From contig JACIWY010000189.1 of assembly GCA_014360745.1 (NCBI GenBank), forward strand, positions 1-6,854: a stretch of DNA of 6,854 nucleotides. Reading direction: 5' to 3'. The position numbers and the translations under genes were made by a program. The notes under the pieces are model-generated. The model was not told where the DNA came from. It searched no databases and was given only the letters and a program-made list of their open reading frames with translations. The stretch comes from Chloroflexota bacterium (GTDB lineage: Bacteria; Chloroflexota; Anaerolineae; UBA1429). The first letter of the stretch is position 1. Every line of letters begins with the position of its first letter. Positions 1-6,241 of this stretch are shown here, piece by piece.

Positions 1-216
1 ACGCCCTTGATAGGCAAGATAACGCAAGGTCACCAGTTCGGGGGGCGCCGGTTTTTGCGCCTCGGGCTTGCTCACCGGTTGCGTGGGCGCCGGCTGCGCC
101 GGGGCCGGCGTGGCTTTGGGCGCGCAACTGGCGACCGCCGGGAGCAACAACGCCACCCCCGCCAGGGCCGCTGCCCTGGTCAAAAACACCCTTCGAGAAA
201 ACGTCATCCCTGACAT
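1..216 (-). CDS. ABC sugar transporter solute-binding lipoprotein, N-terminal part (cut by window edge)
   Basis: Only the first 72 codons are inside the window; the gene continues beyond position 1. The N-terminus has a twin-arginine motif (SRRVFLT, R8-R9), a hydrophobic alanine/leucine stretch (residues 14-27) and a lipobox VAS-C with the lipidated cysteine at C31. A Pro/Ala/Lys/Gln-rich linker (about 32-60) follows, then ELVTLRYLAYQG, which fits the first beta strand of family-1 extracellular sugar-binding proteins. The expected product is a membrane-anchored receptor that captures a sugar outside the membrane and delivers it to the two permeases encoded just upstream. The ATG at 214-216 is chosen because AGGAGGAGG (222-230) lies 5 nt before it; the in-frame ATG at codon 4 is less well placed. 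It follows the MalG-type gene by 95 nt with no clear terminator, so it is probably the third gene of that operon. Substrate cannot be told. The lipoprotein call is strong; the binding-protein call rests largely on context. Confidence 0.8.
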   Translation of the reverse strand, partial: MSGMTFSRRVFLTRAAALAGVALLLPAVASCAPKATPAPAQPAPTQPVSKPEAQKPAPPELVTLRYLAYQGR

Positions 217-311
217 GCTTGCCTCCTCCTAAACGGAATAATCCCTACCCAGCCAAACGGACACCGATGTCTTCTCCAGCAACACCTCCTCGTATGAGCC
301 ATGCGCTTGCC

Positions 312-1211
312 TCAGCCCTTGATGCCCGACATCACCACTCCCTGAACAAAATAGCTCTGCGCAAAGAAAAAGAGCAAGATACAAGGTAATGCGGATAGGG
401 AGACAGCAGCCATCATAAAATTGTCCATAGGCGCGGCCCCGGCGGCCACGTCCGTTTTGAAATAGTTGAGCCCCACGGCCAGCGTGAACTTGCGCTTGTC
501 TTGTAGGTAAATCAACGGGCCTATAAAGTCGTTCCAATGGCCGATAAAGGAAATCACCGCGACGGTGGCCAGGGCCGGCTTGCAAAGGGGCAACAAGACG
601 TTCACCAATATGCGCAAAGGGTTGGCGCCGTCGATCTCGGCCGACTCGTCCAGATCGCGGGGCAAGGAGCGGATAAATTGACGCATGAGAAAGATGTTAA
701 ACGCCCCGCCCCCAAACCAGGCCGGGACGGTCAGCGGCTTGAAGGTGTTGATCCAGCCCAGCTTATGAAAGAGGACAAAGGTGGGGATCAAGGTGATCTG
801 CGCCGGGAACATCATCGTGCTGAGCGTGACCAGAAACAGCACATCGCGCCCGGGGAAATCAAAGCGCGCAAAGGCGTACCCGACCACGCAACAACTGATC
901 ACCGTGCCCAACGTGGCCAACACCGTCACCCAGGCGGTGTTGAGCATCCAGCGGGTATAAGGCACTTCGTTGATCATGTCCACATAGTTCTGCAAGCGCA
1001 CCGCCCGTGGGATCCAGTCGGGCGGGAAACGATAGAGATGCGGCGTGGGCTTGATCGACGTGGTCACCGTCCAATACAGCGGGAAGAAGAAACTAATGCT
1101 CAGCGCAATGACGAGCAGATAGAGCAGCAACCGCTCCACCCTGCGGGTGACGCGCGCCCAACGATTATGCCTAGTGCGGAAGGCAAGGGCCTGCGAATCG
1201 GCCATTCCCAT
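312..1211 (-). CDS. Carbohydrate ABC transporter permease, MalG/family-1 type
   Basis: A 299-residue inner-membrane permease subunit of a binding-protein-dependent sugar importer. Hydrophobic segments lie at about residues 27-47, 92-116, 123-145, 166-182, 212-234 and 268-288, the six-helix MalG topology. The cytoplasmic EAA loop that docks on the ATPase is at 187-214 (DESAEIDGANPLR followed by LP at 207-208), with serine in place of the first alanine of EAA. The C-terminus SYFVQGVVMSGIKG is typical of the family. The ATG at 1209-1211 is preferred: GGGGGAGG (1218-1225) sits 6 nt upstream. An extension to a TTG at 1238 would destroy this spacing, and the second ATG at 1205 is too far away. It begins 2 nt after the stop of the MalF-type gene, so the two are almost certainly translationally coupled. 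It should pair with that subunit to form the transport channel. Length is close to the usual 270-300 residues. Confidence 0.93.
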   Translation of the reverse strand: MGMADSQALAFRTRHNRWARVTRRVERLLLYLLVIALSISFFFPLYWTVTTSIKPTPHLYRFPPDWIPRAVRLQNYVDMINEVPYTRWMLNTAWVTVLATLGTVISCCVVGYAFARFDFPGRDVLFLVTLSTMMFPAQITLIPTFVLFHKLGWINTFKPLTVPAWFGGGAFNIFLMRQFIRSLPRDLDESAEIDGANPLRILVNVLLPLCKPALATVAVISFIGHWNDFIGPLIYLQDKRKFTLAVGLNYFKTDVAAGAAPMDNFMMAAVSLSALPCILLFFFAQSYFVQGVVMSGIKG

Positions 1212-1213
1212 TC

Positions 1214-2161
1214 TCAACCTCCCCCGTAATAGACCCAACGCTCAGACAGCGACATCTGGATGTAGGTCAGGATGACCAGCACAACGGCGAATATCCAAGC
1301 CAGCGCCGAGCCATAGCCCATGCGGAAATAGCGGAATGCCTGGTTATAAATATGCAGCGCATAGAACCAGGTCGCATAAGAAGGACCACCTGCCGTAGCA
1401 ACAAAGGCAATAGAGAATACCTGCAAAGCACCAATAATGCCAAGAACGATATTAAAGAACATCGTGGGGGAAATCATCGGCAGGGTGACGTGGCGCAGCT
1501 TGGCCCAACGGCTGGCCCCATCGATATCGGCCGCTTCGTAGAGCTCTTCGGGGACGCCCTGCAAACCGGCGAGAAAGATTAACATGCGGTTGCCGCCGAC
1601 GCCGGTCCACAGCGCCACCAGGATACAGGCGGGGATCGCCCAGGCCGGGCTGGCGAACCAACCCGGCGTGGGCAACCCGAGCTTATCTAGCACATAATTC
1701 ACCGGTCCCACCCTTGGATGAAGGAGCCAAGTCCATAGTAAAGAAGAGGCAACTATAGGAACCAAATGGGGCATAAAGAAAATCGTGCGAAATATATTTG
1801 TACCCACTAGTTTTTGATTAAGGAGTACGGCAAGGAAGAATGAGCCCATAACTCCGAGAGGTACAACAATAAGTGTGTAATAAAGAGTGCGTTGCATAGA
1901 CGGCCATACCAGATCATCGCCGGTAAAAGCTTTGATATAGTTAGCCAAACCGACAAATTTGGCCGGAGAAACGATATCATATTCGGTGAAACCAAAGTAA
2001 AAAGAGGCGAGGGTTGGCCCCACCCAAAAGATGATTAACCCCAGAATCCATGGCAGCGCAAAAAGATATCCCCACATGGCCAGCCGCACCCTACGGGTCA
2101 TGCTGGTGGGCCGGAGCGTTCGCCAAATACGGGCCACCGGCTTCACTGCACTTTCGGCCAT
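1214..2161 (-). CDS. Carbohydrate ABC transporter permease, MalF/UgpA family-1 type
   Basis: A 315-residue inner-membrane permease subunit. The first helix is at about residues 31-55 (LFALPWILGLIIFWVGP), with others near 93-115, 125-148, 172-196, 233-255 and 282-304. The EAA loop is well kept at 205-230 (EELYEAADIDGASRWAK, then LP at 227-228); it contacts the transport ATPase. The start at 2159-2161 is chosen because GGAGGAGG (2166-2173) ends 4 nt before it; an upstream in-frame start at 2194 would add 11 unconserved residues. It is the first gene of the importer operon, with a promoter candidate at 2325-2353. Base composition is uneven: about 41% GC at 1741-1980 against about 68% at 1561-1680, with codons such as CTA, ATA and AGG in the poor part. 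The reading frame is intact and the protein looks functional. The transported sugar cannot be named, and no ATPase gene lies in the window, so the ATPase is encoded elsewhere or outside this window. Confidence 0.93.
   Translation of the reverse strand: MAESAVKPVARIWRTLRPTSMTRRVRLAMWGYLFALPWILGLIIFWVGPTLASFYFGFTEYDIVSPAKFVGLANYIKAFTGDDLVWPSMQRTLYYTLIVVPLGVMGSFFLAVLLNQKLVGTNIFRTIFFMPHLVPIVASSLLWTWLLHPRVGPVNYVLDKLGLPTPGWFASPAWAIPACILVALWTGVGGNRMLIFLAGLQGVPEELYEAADIDGASRWAKLRHVTLPMISPTMFFNIVLGIIGALQVFSIAFVATAGGPSYATWFYALHIYNQAFRYFRMGYGSALAWIFAVVLVILTYIQMSLSERWVYYGGG
1218..1225 (-). promoter_or_regulatory. Ribosome binding site of the MalG-type gene, inside the end of the MalF-type gene
   Basis: GGGGGAGG on the minus strand lies in the last glycine codons and just before the stop of the upstream permease, 6 nt from the ATG at 1211. 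It fixes that start and indicates translational coupling of the two permeases. Confidence 0.75.
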
Positions 2162-2230
2162 ACAACCTCCTCCGGACTGTGGCCACCACGCCACTCGGAC
2201 ATCGCTTCAGCTCGCGCACCCTCTAGCCAC

Positions 2231-2259
2231 TTGCGACGCCGAACGCGCTATGGTAAAAT
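2231..2259 (+). promoter_or_regulatory. Candidate promoter for the response regulator gene
   Basis: TTGCGA (2231-2236), a 17-bp spacer and TAAAAT (2254-2259), with a TGG extended -10 directly before the -10 box. Transcription would begin near 2266 and run through a roughly 125-nt leader to the gene at 2392. The -35 matches the sigma-70 consensus at 4 of 6 positions and the -10 at 5 of 6. Found by eye, with no expression evidence. Confidence 0.45.
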
Positions 2260-2288
2260 GGTGACACTAGCTAATAATACGTTAAGAA

Positions 2289-2304
2289 CCGGGATATATT
2301 CCGG
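2289..2304. promoter_or_regulatory. 16-bp near-palindrome, possible operator
   Basis: CCGGGATATATTCCGG is a dyad with one mismatched pair out of eight. It lies between the start points predicted for the two facing promoters (near 2266 on plus, near 2318 on minus), a position from which a bound regulator could affect both. It does not match the LacI/GalR operator pattern, and the binding protein is unknown. Confidence 0.35.
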
Positions 2305-2324
2305 CATGGAATGCTTTGTCTCTT

Positions 2325-2353
2325 ATTATGACATGTTATCCATTCGGTGTCAT
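2325..2353 (-). promoter_or_regulatory. Candidate promoter for the sugar importer operon
   Basis: Read on the minus strand: ATGACA (2353-2348), a 17-bp spacer and CATAAT (2330-2325). Each box matches the sigma-70 consensus at 5 of 6 positions with ideal spacing. Transcription would start near 2318 and give a leader of about 157 nt before the MalF-type start at 2161. This is the best promoter match in the window. Confidence 0.55.
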
Positions 2354-2372
2354 CGGCTCCTATGACCAGTGA

Positions 2373-2390
2373 CTGACATTTTCTGACATT
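2373..2390 (+). repeat. Tandem CTGACATT direct repeat directly before the regulator start codon
   Basis: Two exact copies of CTGACATT (2373-2380 and 2383-2390), one DNA helical turn (10 bp) apart, end one base before the ATG at 2392. Another TGACAT is at 2329-2334. The spacing resembles direct-repeat sites of response regulators, so autoregulation is possible. The repeats occupy the place where a Shine-Dalgarno sequence would be expected, and none is visible. Confidence 0.5.
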
Positions 2391-2391
2391 C

Positions 2392-3621
2392 ATGGCATAT
2401 AATGACGCCCCGACAACCGAGTTTGTCGCCTTGGTTGAGGATGCCTACGAGCATCTTTATGACCTGGTGTATCTGCGCACCCATCCCCTGACCCAACAGC
2501 TCTGCCACGCAGAGATACCCCCCAAAGATCGCGCCTGGCATTTTCACCATCTCCTTATCGATGCCATCGACGGTTTGGATCCGGGCGACCAAACTCCCCC
2601 TTTTTCTCGAGAATGGCGCCGTCATCGGCTGCTCGTGTTGCGCTATATCGACGGTGCAGAGCCCGCAGAGATCGCTTCAGAGCTGGCCATCGGCGTGCGA
2701 CACTACTACCGCGAGCGCAAGAACGCCCTGCAGGCCATCGCCGAGCTTCTCTGGCGAGACCGTGTTCAACCTCAACCGCGCATCACCAAGCCCTCTCAAG
2801 GGATAAGCCAAGATCGCCTCGAACTGTTGCGCATGGAAGCGGCGCGGATCGGGCAGGCGAGCCGTTATGTCCAACTTCAGGAAGTAATTCAGGGGGTTGA
2901 GCAGCTGCTCGAAGATCTGGCACGGGAGCGGGGGGTTCATCTGCTGGTCACGATGGAAGGGAACGGATCTTGTGTCCGCGTCGACCGCATCGTCCTACGC
3001 CAGATCCTGCTCGGGTTACTGAACGAACTCATCGCCCAACCGCACATGCGCGAGATTCATGTGCAGACGACAATGAAGGGAAGCTCGATCCAACTTGTCT
3101 TGAGCGGTCTGGTCGCCGAGTTGGGCAGAATGGGCAGGTATAGTCCCACGGCCGAGGGGAACGAATCGTTCTCCATCCTTCAGGAATTGGCCGCCACCCA
3201 GGGCATCGCCTTGCGATGCCTCGAACGCACCCAAGGCAACGGGTATATTCTTGAATTTCCCAACACCCCGCCGCGCACGGTTCTCATCGTAGACGATAAC
3301 GAGGATGTTCTGACGCTATTTGGGCGTTACCTGGCGCACAGCTCTTATCGGGTTGTGTCCGCGCGAACCAGCATCGAGGCTCTCGACCTGGCCCGCACGT
3401 TACAGCCCTTTGCTATTACGTTGGACATCATGATGCCCGACCGAGACGGCTGGGACACGCTCCAGCTTCTCACCAACCAGCCGGAGACATGTCATATCCC
3501 CATCATCGTTTGTACGGTTCTGGCGGCCAGGGACCTGGCCCTTTCTCTGGGAGCGGCGGCGTTCCTCGAGAAACCGATCACAGAGCAAGCGTTGCTCTCG
3601 ACCTTGGAAGCCTTGGCGTAA
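2392..3621 (+). CDS. Response regulator with N-terminal helix-turn-helix, degenerate HATPase and C-terminal receiver
   Basis: A 409-residue soluble protein. Residues 75-121 (HRLLVLRYIDG, then EIASELAIGVRHYYRER) resemble a sigma-70 region 4 type helix-turn-helix, suggesting DNA binding. Residues 141-290 look like a histidine-kinase ATPase that has decayed: the LRQILLGLLNEL segment keeps an N-box-like N211, but there is no phospho-accepting His region and no glycine-rich G1/G2 boxes. Residues 296-409 are a full receiver domain: acidic pair D301/D302, phospho-acceptor D345 in TLDIMMPDRDGW, T375, and K394 in EKP. I infer a transcription regulator switched by phosphorylation; similar unnamed proteins are common in Chloroflexota. 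The ATG at 2392 has no Shine-Dalgarno, and a TTG at 2431 is the next in-frame alternative, though the conserved part already seems to begin near residue 10. It is divergent from the importer operon and convergent with the kinase gene, making both plausible partners. An annotation as histidine kinase would be misleading. Confidence 0.85.
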   Translation: MAYNDAPTTEFVALVEDAYEHLYDLVYLRTHPLTQQLCHAEIPPKDRAWHFHHLLIDAIDGLDPGDQTPPFSREWRRHRLLVLRYIDGAEPAEIASELAIGVRHYYRERKNALQAIAELLWRDRVQPQPRITKPSQGISQDRLELLRMEAARIGQASRYVQLQEVIQGVEQLLEDLARERGVHLLVTMEGNGSCVRVDRIVLRQILLGLLNELIAQPHMREIHVQTTMKGSSIQLVLSGLVAELGRMGRYSPTAEGNESFSILQELAATQGIALRCLERTQGNGYILEFPNTPPRTVLIVDDNEDVLTLFGRYLAHSSYRVVSARTSIEALDLARTLQPFAITLDIMMPDRDGWDTLQLLTNQPETCHIPIIVCTVLAARDLALSLGAAAFLEKPITEQALLSTLEALA

Positions 3622-3635
3622 TCGCGCCAGGACCC

Positions 3636-3652
3636 AAGCCCTAGATCGGCTT
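3636..3652. terminator. Weak hairpin between convergent genes
   Basis: AAGCC and GGCTT form a 5-bp stem around a 7-nt loop in the 57-bp gap between the stops of the regulator and the kinase. No T-tract follows on either strand, so an intrinsic terminator is doubtful. No better terminator is visible in the gap. Confidence 0.15.
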
Positions 3653-3678
3653 CCCCGCCAAGAGACGAGGATTCTCCC

Positions 3679-5883
3679 TCAACTCTGCAATTGAACAAAA
3701 GCCGGTTGTTGCGCCGGTGCGGGAGGCCGCGTCGCCAGGGTCAGGACATCTTGAACACAGTGGACAATATCCGCCGGCGTAAACCCCGTCGCTCTGCTCA
3801 GGCTGATCTCCCCGTAAAGCGCCTCCAGGCCGTTGAACTCGTCTTGGCCGGAGAGAATCACGATGGGGATGTCCCTTCCCCCAGACATGTTGCGCATCTC
3901 ATCGATCAATTGAAACCCGTCCATGTCGGGCAATTTCAAGTCCACCAAGGCCAAATCCAGCTCGTGGTGGCATATCATCTCAAGGGCCTCGTGCCCACTG
4001 TGCGCCCTGATCACCTGATAGCGACGCACGGGGCTGTCCAAAAAGCGCGCCAAAAGGCGCACAAAGTCGCGATCGTCATCTACCACGAGCACCTTATCCA
4101 CCCGATCGCCAAAACGTCGCAAAGCATCCCAGAGGCTCTGCTGTGATATCGGCTTAATGAGATAGCCGTTGACCACGGCCCGTCGCCGCCGTATCGTCTC
4201 GCCGGGAAGAGGACATCTGAGGAATACTGCCTGGGGGAGCTGCCACTCTTGCGCCAAGCGTTCGACATCTTCTTGGTAGAGCTGATCGAGGAGAATGACT
4301 TGCGGCATCAACTCTTGCGCAGCGCGTCGAGCCTGTTGAATATCCTGGATGATGACGGTCCGGCAACCTTGAACGTACCGAGATAACAGGGTCGCCGCCG
4401 AGGTGCTCGGCGTCACGGCCAACAGAACCGATTCGCCTCGCTCGACGATCTCTTTGCGGCTATATCTTGGCCAGTGTGGCGCATAGGGCGTTTCCGCTTC
4501 GTTGGGCCGAGCCGGCAGGGTGAAAAAGAATGTGCTACCCCGGCCTAACTGGCTTTCTACCCAAATGCGGCCTCCGTGTAGTTCGACAAACGCCTTGCTA
4601 ATGGCCAACCCCAAGCCTGCTCCATCATGTCGTCGCCTCGTCGTACTATCCAGTTGCCGGAATTCTTGGAAAATCAAAGGGATGTCCTCTTGGGCAATGC
4701 CAACGCCCGTGTCCTTTACCGCAAAAACGACCTCCGTCCCCGAAGCGTGGACGCTCACCGTCACCGATCCTTGTTCTGTAAATCGCGCGGCGTTGTTCAA
4801 CAGGTTGATTAACACTTGGCGAACACGGAGCGGATCGGCCGAAACGCACGGTAGGTCCCTCTCTATATCGGTGCGTAGCTCTAATCCTCTACTTTCGATC
4901 AAACCTCGCGCCGTTTGGACAGCTTCGAGGGTCAGGTCGACGGGATCGACTTGTTGCAAGACGATGCTCATCTGCGCGGCGTCGATCCGCGCCAGATCCA
5001 ACACATCATTGACCAAATTTTGCAGGTGACGAGCGTTGCGATGAACGATGCTCAGATCGCGTATATAAGCGGGCGTCAGCCGGCTGCCGTAATATTCGGG
5101 GTTTTGGGCCAACAACTCGGTAAAGCCGACGATGAGGTTGATGGGCGTGCGCAACTCGTGGCTGATGGTCTGGGCGAACTCTTGCTTTAGCCGCCGGGCT
5201 TCTTCCGCCTGTTGATAGGCCAGAGCGAGCATCTGGTTGGTCCGCTCAAGTCGATACGTCGCTTCATCGAGCGACTTGAGCGCCTGGCGCAGCTCCGCCC
5301 CTCGTTCCCTGGCCACCCGTTCCATGTCCAGCGACCGCTCATATTGGCTCCAGACCCACGTCAGGGCGACGTAAAGATTTCGGGCAGAGAAATAGGAAGC
5401 GAGAGCAACGATGCAGAGAAACAACATGGGTAAAACCAAGTCGGGGAAAAGGGGAATGGCTCTCAAAGCCCAAACTTTGACCAACACAAGGAATAGATTG
5501 CTCAAGGCTGCGATGAACCACACGGCGGAGTGGCCAATAAGCATACCACCGTAAATCAGAGATAGTGCCAAGAGATATGAAAATCCGGTCGATCGATAAG
5601 TTAACATGAGGCAGAGCACGCTTACCAGGCTACCCCCTATCAAACATATCGAGCTCAAAAGCAACCGCTTGCGCGTCATATAGCTGCCAAGCGCCATCAA
5701 CAGCAAGGTCAGGGCTCCCCACCAGGTTTGGGCCAACAGATCTTGACGCATCTCGGGGCGCAGCACCAGGACAAGCCACAAATACCCTATGATGCCGTTC
5801 AACAAGGCGATGCTGCGCAGCGACTCGGCGCGAAGATAGGCGAGATTTTCACCATTGTGAAGCACTGCAGATTGATTTTCCAT
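3679..5883 (-). CDS. Membrane hybrid sensor histidine kinase with two C-terminal receiver-like domains
   Basis: A 734-residue protein. Six hydrophobic helices (about residues 24-41, 53-69, 74-96, 101-118, 121-140, 146-167) form a membrane sensor with only short loops, so it probably senses something in or near the membrane. A likely coiled coil (177-235) leads to the HisKA domain with H242 in TISHELRTP. The HATPase follows: N-box N360/N364, G1 DTGVG at 391-395, G2 glycines G421, G423 and G425; all catalytic motifs are present. Residues 485-595 resemble a receiver but lack the acidic pair, keeping D533 and K577. Residues 597-717 form a second receiver with D602/D603, D648 and S678, but ISLSRATGF stands where the conserved lysine should be. 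The ATG at 5883 is preferred over the GTG at 5928, which has no ribosome site; only a weak GGGGGCGG precedes the ATG. It converges on the regulator at 2392-3621, a candidate partner. Signal unknown. Confidence 0.92.
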   Translation of the reverse strand: MENQSAVLHNGENLAYLRAESLRSIALLNGIIGYLWLVLVLRPEMRQDLLAQTWWGALTLLLMALGSYMTRKRLLLSSICLIGGSLVSVLCLMLTYRSTGFSYLLALSLIYGGMLIGHSAVWFIAALSNLFLVLVKVWALRAIPLFPDLVLPMLFLCIVALASYFSARNLYVALTWVWSQYERSLDMERVARERGAELRQALKSLDEATYRLERTNQMLALAYQQAEEARRLKQEFAQTISHELRTPINLIVGFTELLAQNPEYYGSRLTPAYIRDLSIVHRNARHLQNLVNDVLDLARIDAAQMSIVLQQVDPVDLTLEAVQTARGLIESRGLELRTDIERDLPCVSADPLRVRQVLINLLNNAARFTEQGSVTVSVHASGTEVVFAVKDTGVGIAQEDIPLIFQEFRQLDSTTRRRHDGAGLGLAISKAFVELHGGRIWVESQLGRGSTFFFTLPARPNEAETPYAPHWPRYSRKEIVERGESVLLAVTPSTSAATLLSRYVQGCRTVIIQDIQQARRAAQELMPQVILLDQLYQEDVERLAQEWQLPQAVFLRCPLPGETIRRRRAVVNGYLIKPISQQSLWDALRRFGDRVDKVLVVDDDRDFVRLLARFLDSPVRRYQVIRAHSGHEALEMICHHELDLALVDLKLPDMDGFQLIDEMRNMSGGRDIPIVILSGQDEFNGLEALYGEISLSRATGFTPADIVHCVQDVLTLATRPPAPAQQPAFVQLQS

Positions 5884-6028
5884 GAGAACCGCCCCCGCTT
5901 CTTTGAAAACAACGACCTCAGCGAACACCTAGCCAAGGCGCGCTCCTGCTATCCGACAAACCGGTACACTGCTGAGCAGCACAATCACTCAAGAAGCTTA
6001 AAACGCCGCCCAACGGGGTTGTGCTTCT

Positions 6029-6034
6029 ATTATA
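6029..6034 (-). promoter_or_regulatory. Candidate -10 element of the histidine kinase promoter
   Basis: A perfect TATAAT on the minus strand. No good -35 is present: at a 16-bp spacing TCGCGA matches only 3 of 6, and it overlaps the palindrome ATCGCGAT (6050-6057). An activator-dependent promoter would fit. Transcription from about 6022 would give a leader of about 139 nt. Confidence 0.4.
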
Positions 6035-6072
6035 CGACACCTGGATATCATCGCGATACACATCAAATCCGA

Positions 6073-6101
6073 TTGCCCTGCCTGATAGGATGTGCGATAA
6101 T
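6073..6101 (+). promoter_or_regulatory. Candidate promoter for the broken dehydratase gene
   Basis: TTGCCC (6073-6078), a 17-bp spacer and GATAAT (6096-6101), preceded by TGC as an extended -10. The predicted start near 6108 lies about 134 nt before the ATG at 6242. A second extended -10, TGGCATAAT (6203-6211), would give a shorter leader that includes AGGGGG, but has no matching -35. Confidence 0.4.
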
Positions 6102-6241
6102 GGGCCGACTTGCATCGAACAGTGTCGAGATTCACCATTTTTGACGCAATCCGCTCGCGCCCATCGAGAGATGGGTTGGCTGGGCAGAGGGTGGCGGGAA
6201 ACTGGCATAATGAGAAAAGGGGGTGAACGAGCGACGGCCTC

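Larger units (their letters stand above)
5884..6241. other. Gene-free intergenic stretch between kinase and broken dehydratase gene
   Basis: About 358 bp without a supportable gene. Open frames crossing it have no recognisable domains and are proline/arginine-rich or overlap real genes out of frame. It holds promoter-like sequences on both strands (listed separately), an 11-bp perfect dyad CTGCT-G-AGCAG (5969-5979) in the kinase leader, and the 8-bp palindrome ATCGCGAT (6050-6057) upstream of the kinase promoter. Confidence 0.6.

Noticed and set aside
229..302. Possible short peptide in the gap before the binding-protein gene (an AGGAGG is present near 281-287)
   Set aside because: Very short, no ATG at suitable spacing, and the frame is only the tail of an out-of-frame shadow of the permease gene.
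537..1229. Long open frame on the plus strand across the MalG-type gene (230 codons)
   Set aside because: It is antisense to a well-supported permease, rich in Arg/Gln/His/Gly, and shows no domain; it is a by-product of GC-rich codon use.
1212..1238. Longer version of the MalG-type permease starting at TTG 1238
   Set aside because: It would overlap the upstream gene and place the strong GGGGGAGG site inside the coding part; the ATG at 1211 fits that site.
4502..5029. 175-codon plus-strand open frame inside the kinase gene
   Set aside because: Antisense to the conserved HisKA/HATPase core, Ser/Arg-rich and without recognisable motifs.
5728..6144. 138-codon plus-strand open frame running from the kinase N-terminus into the intergenic stretch
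   Set aside because: Mostly antisense to the kinase membrane region, with no recognisable features in the remainder.
6141..6169. TTGACG at 6141-6146 as a -35 box
   Set aside because: No -10-like hexamer lies 16-18 bp downstream.
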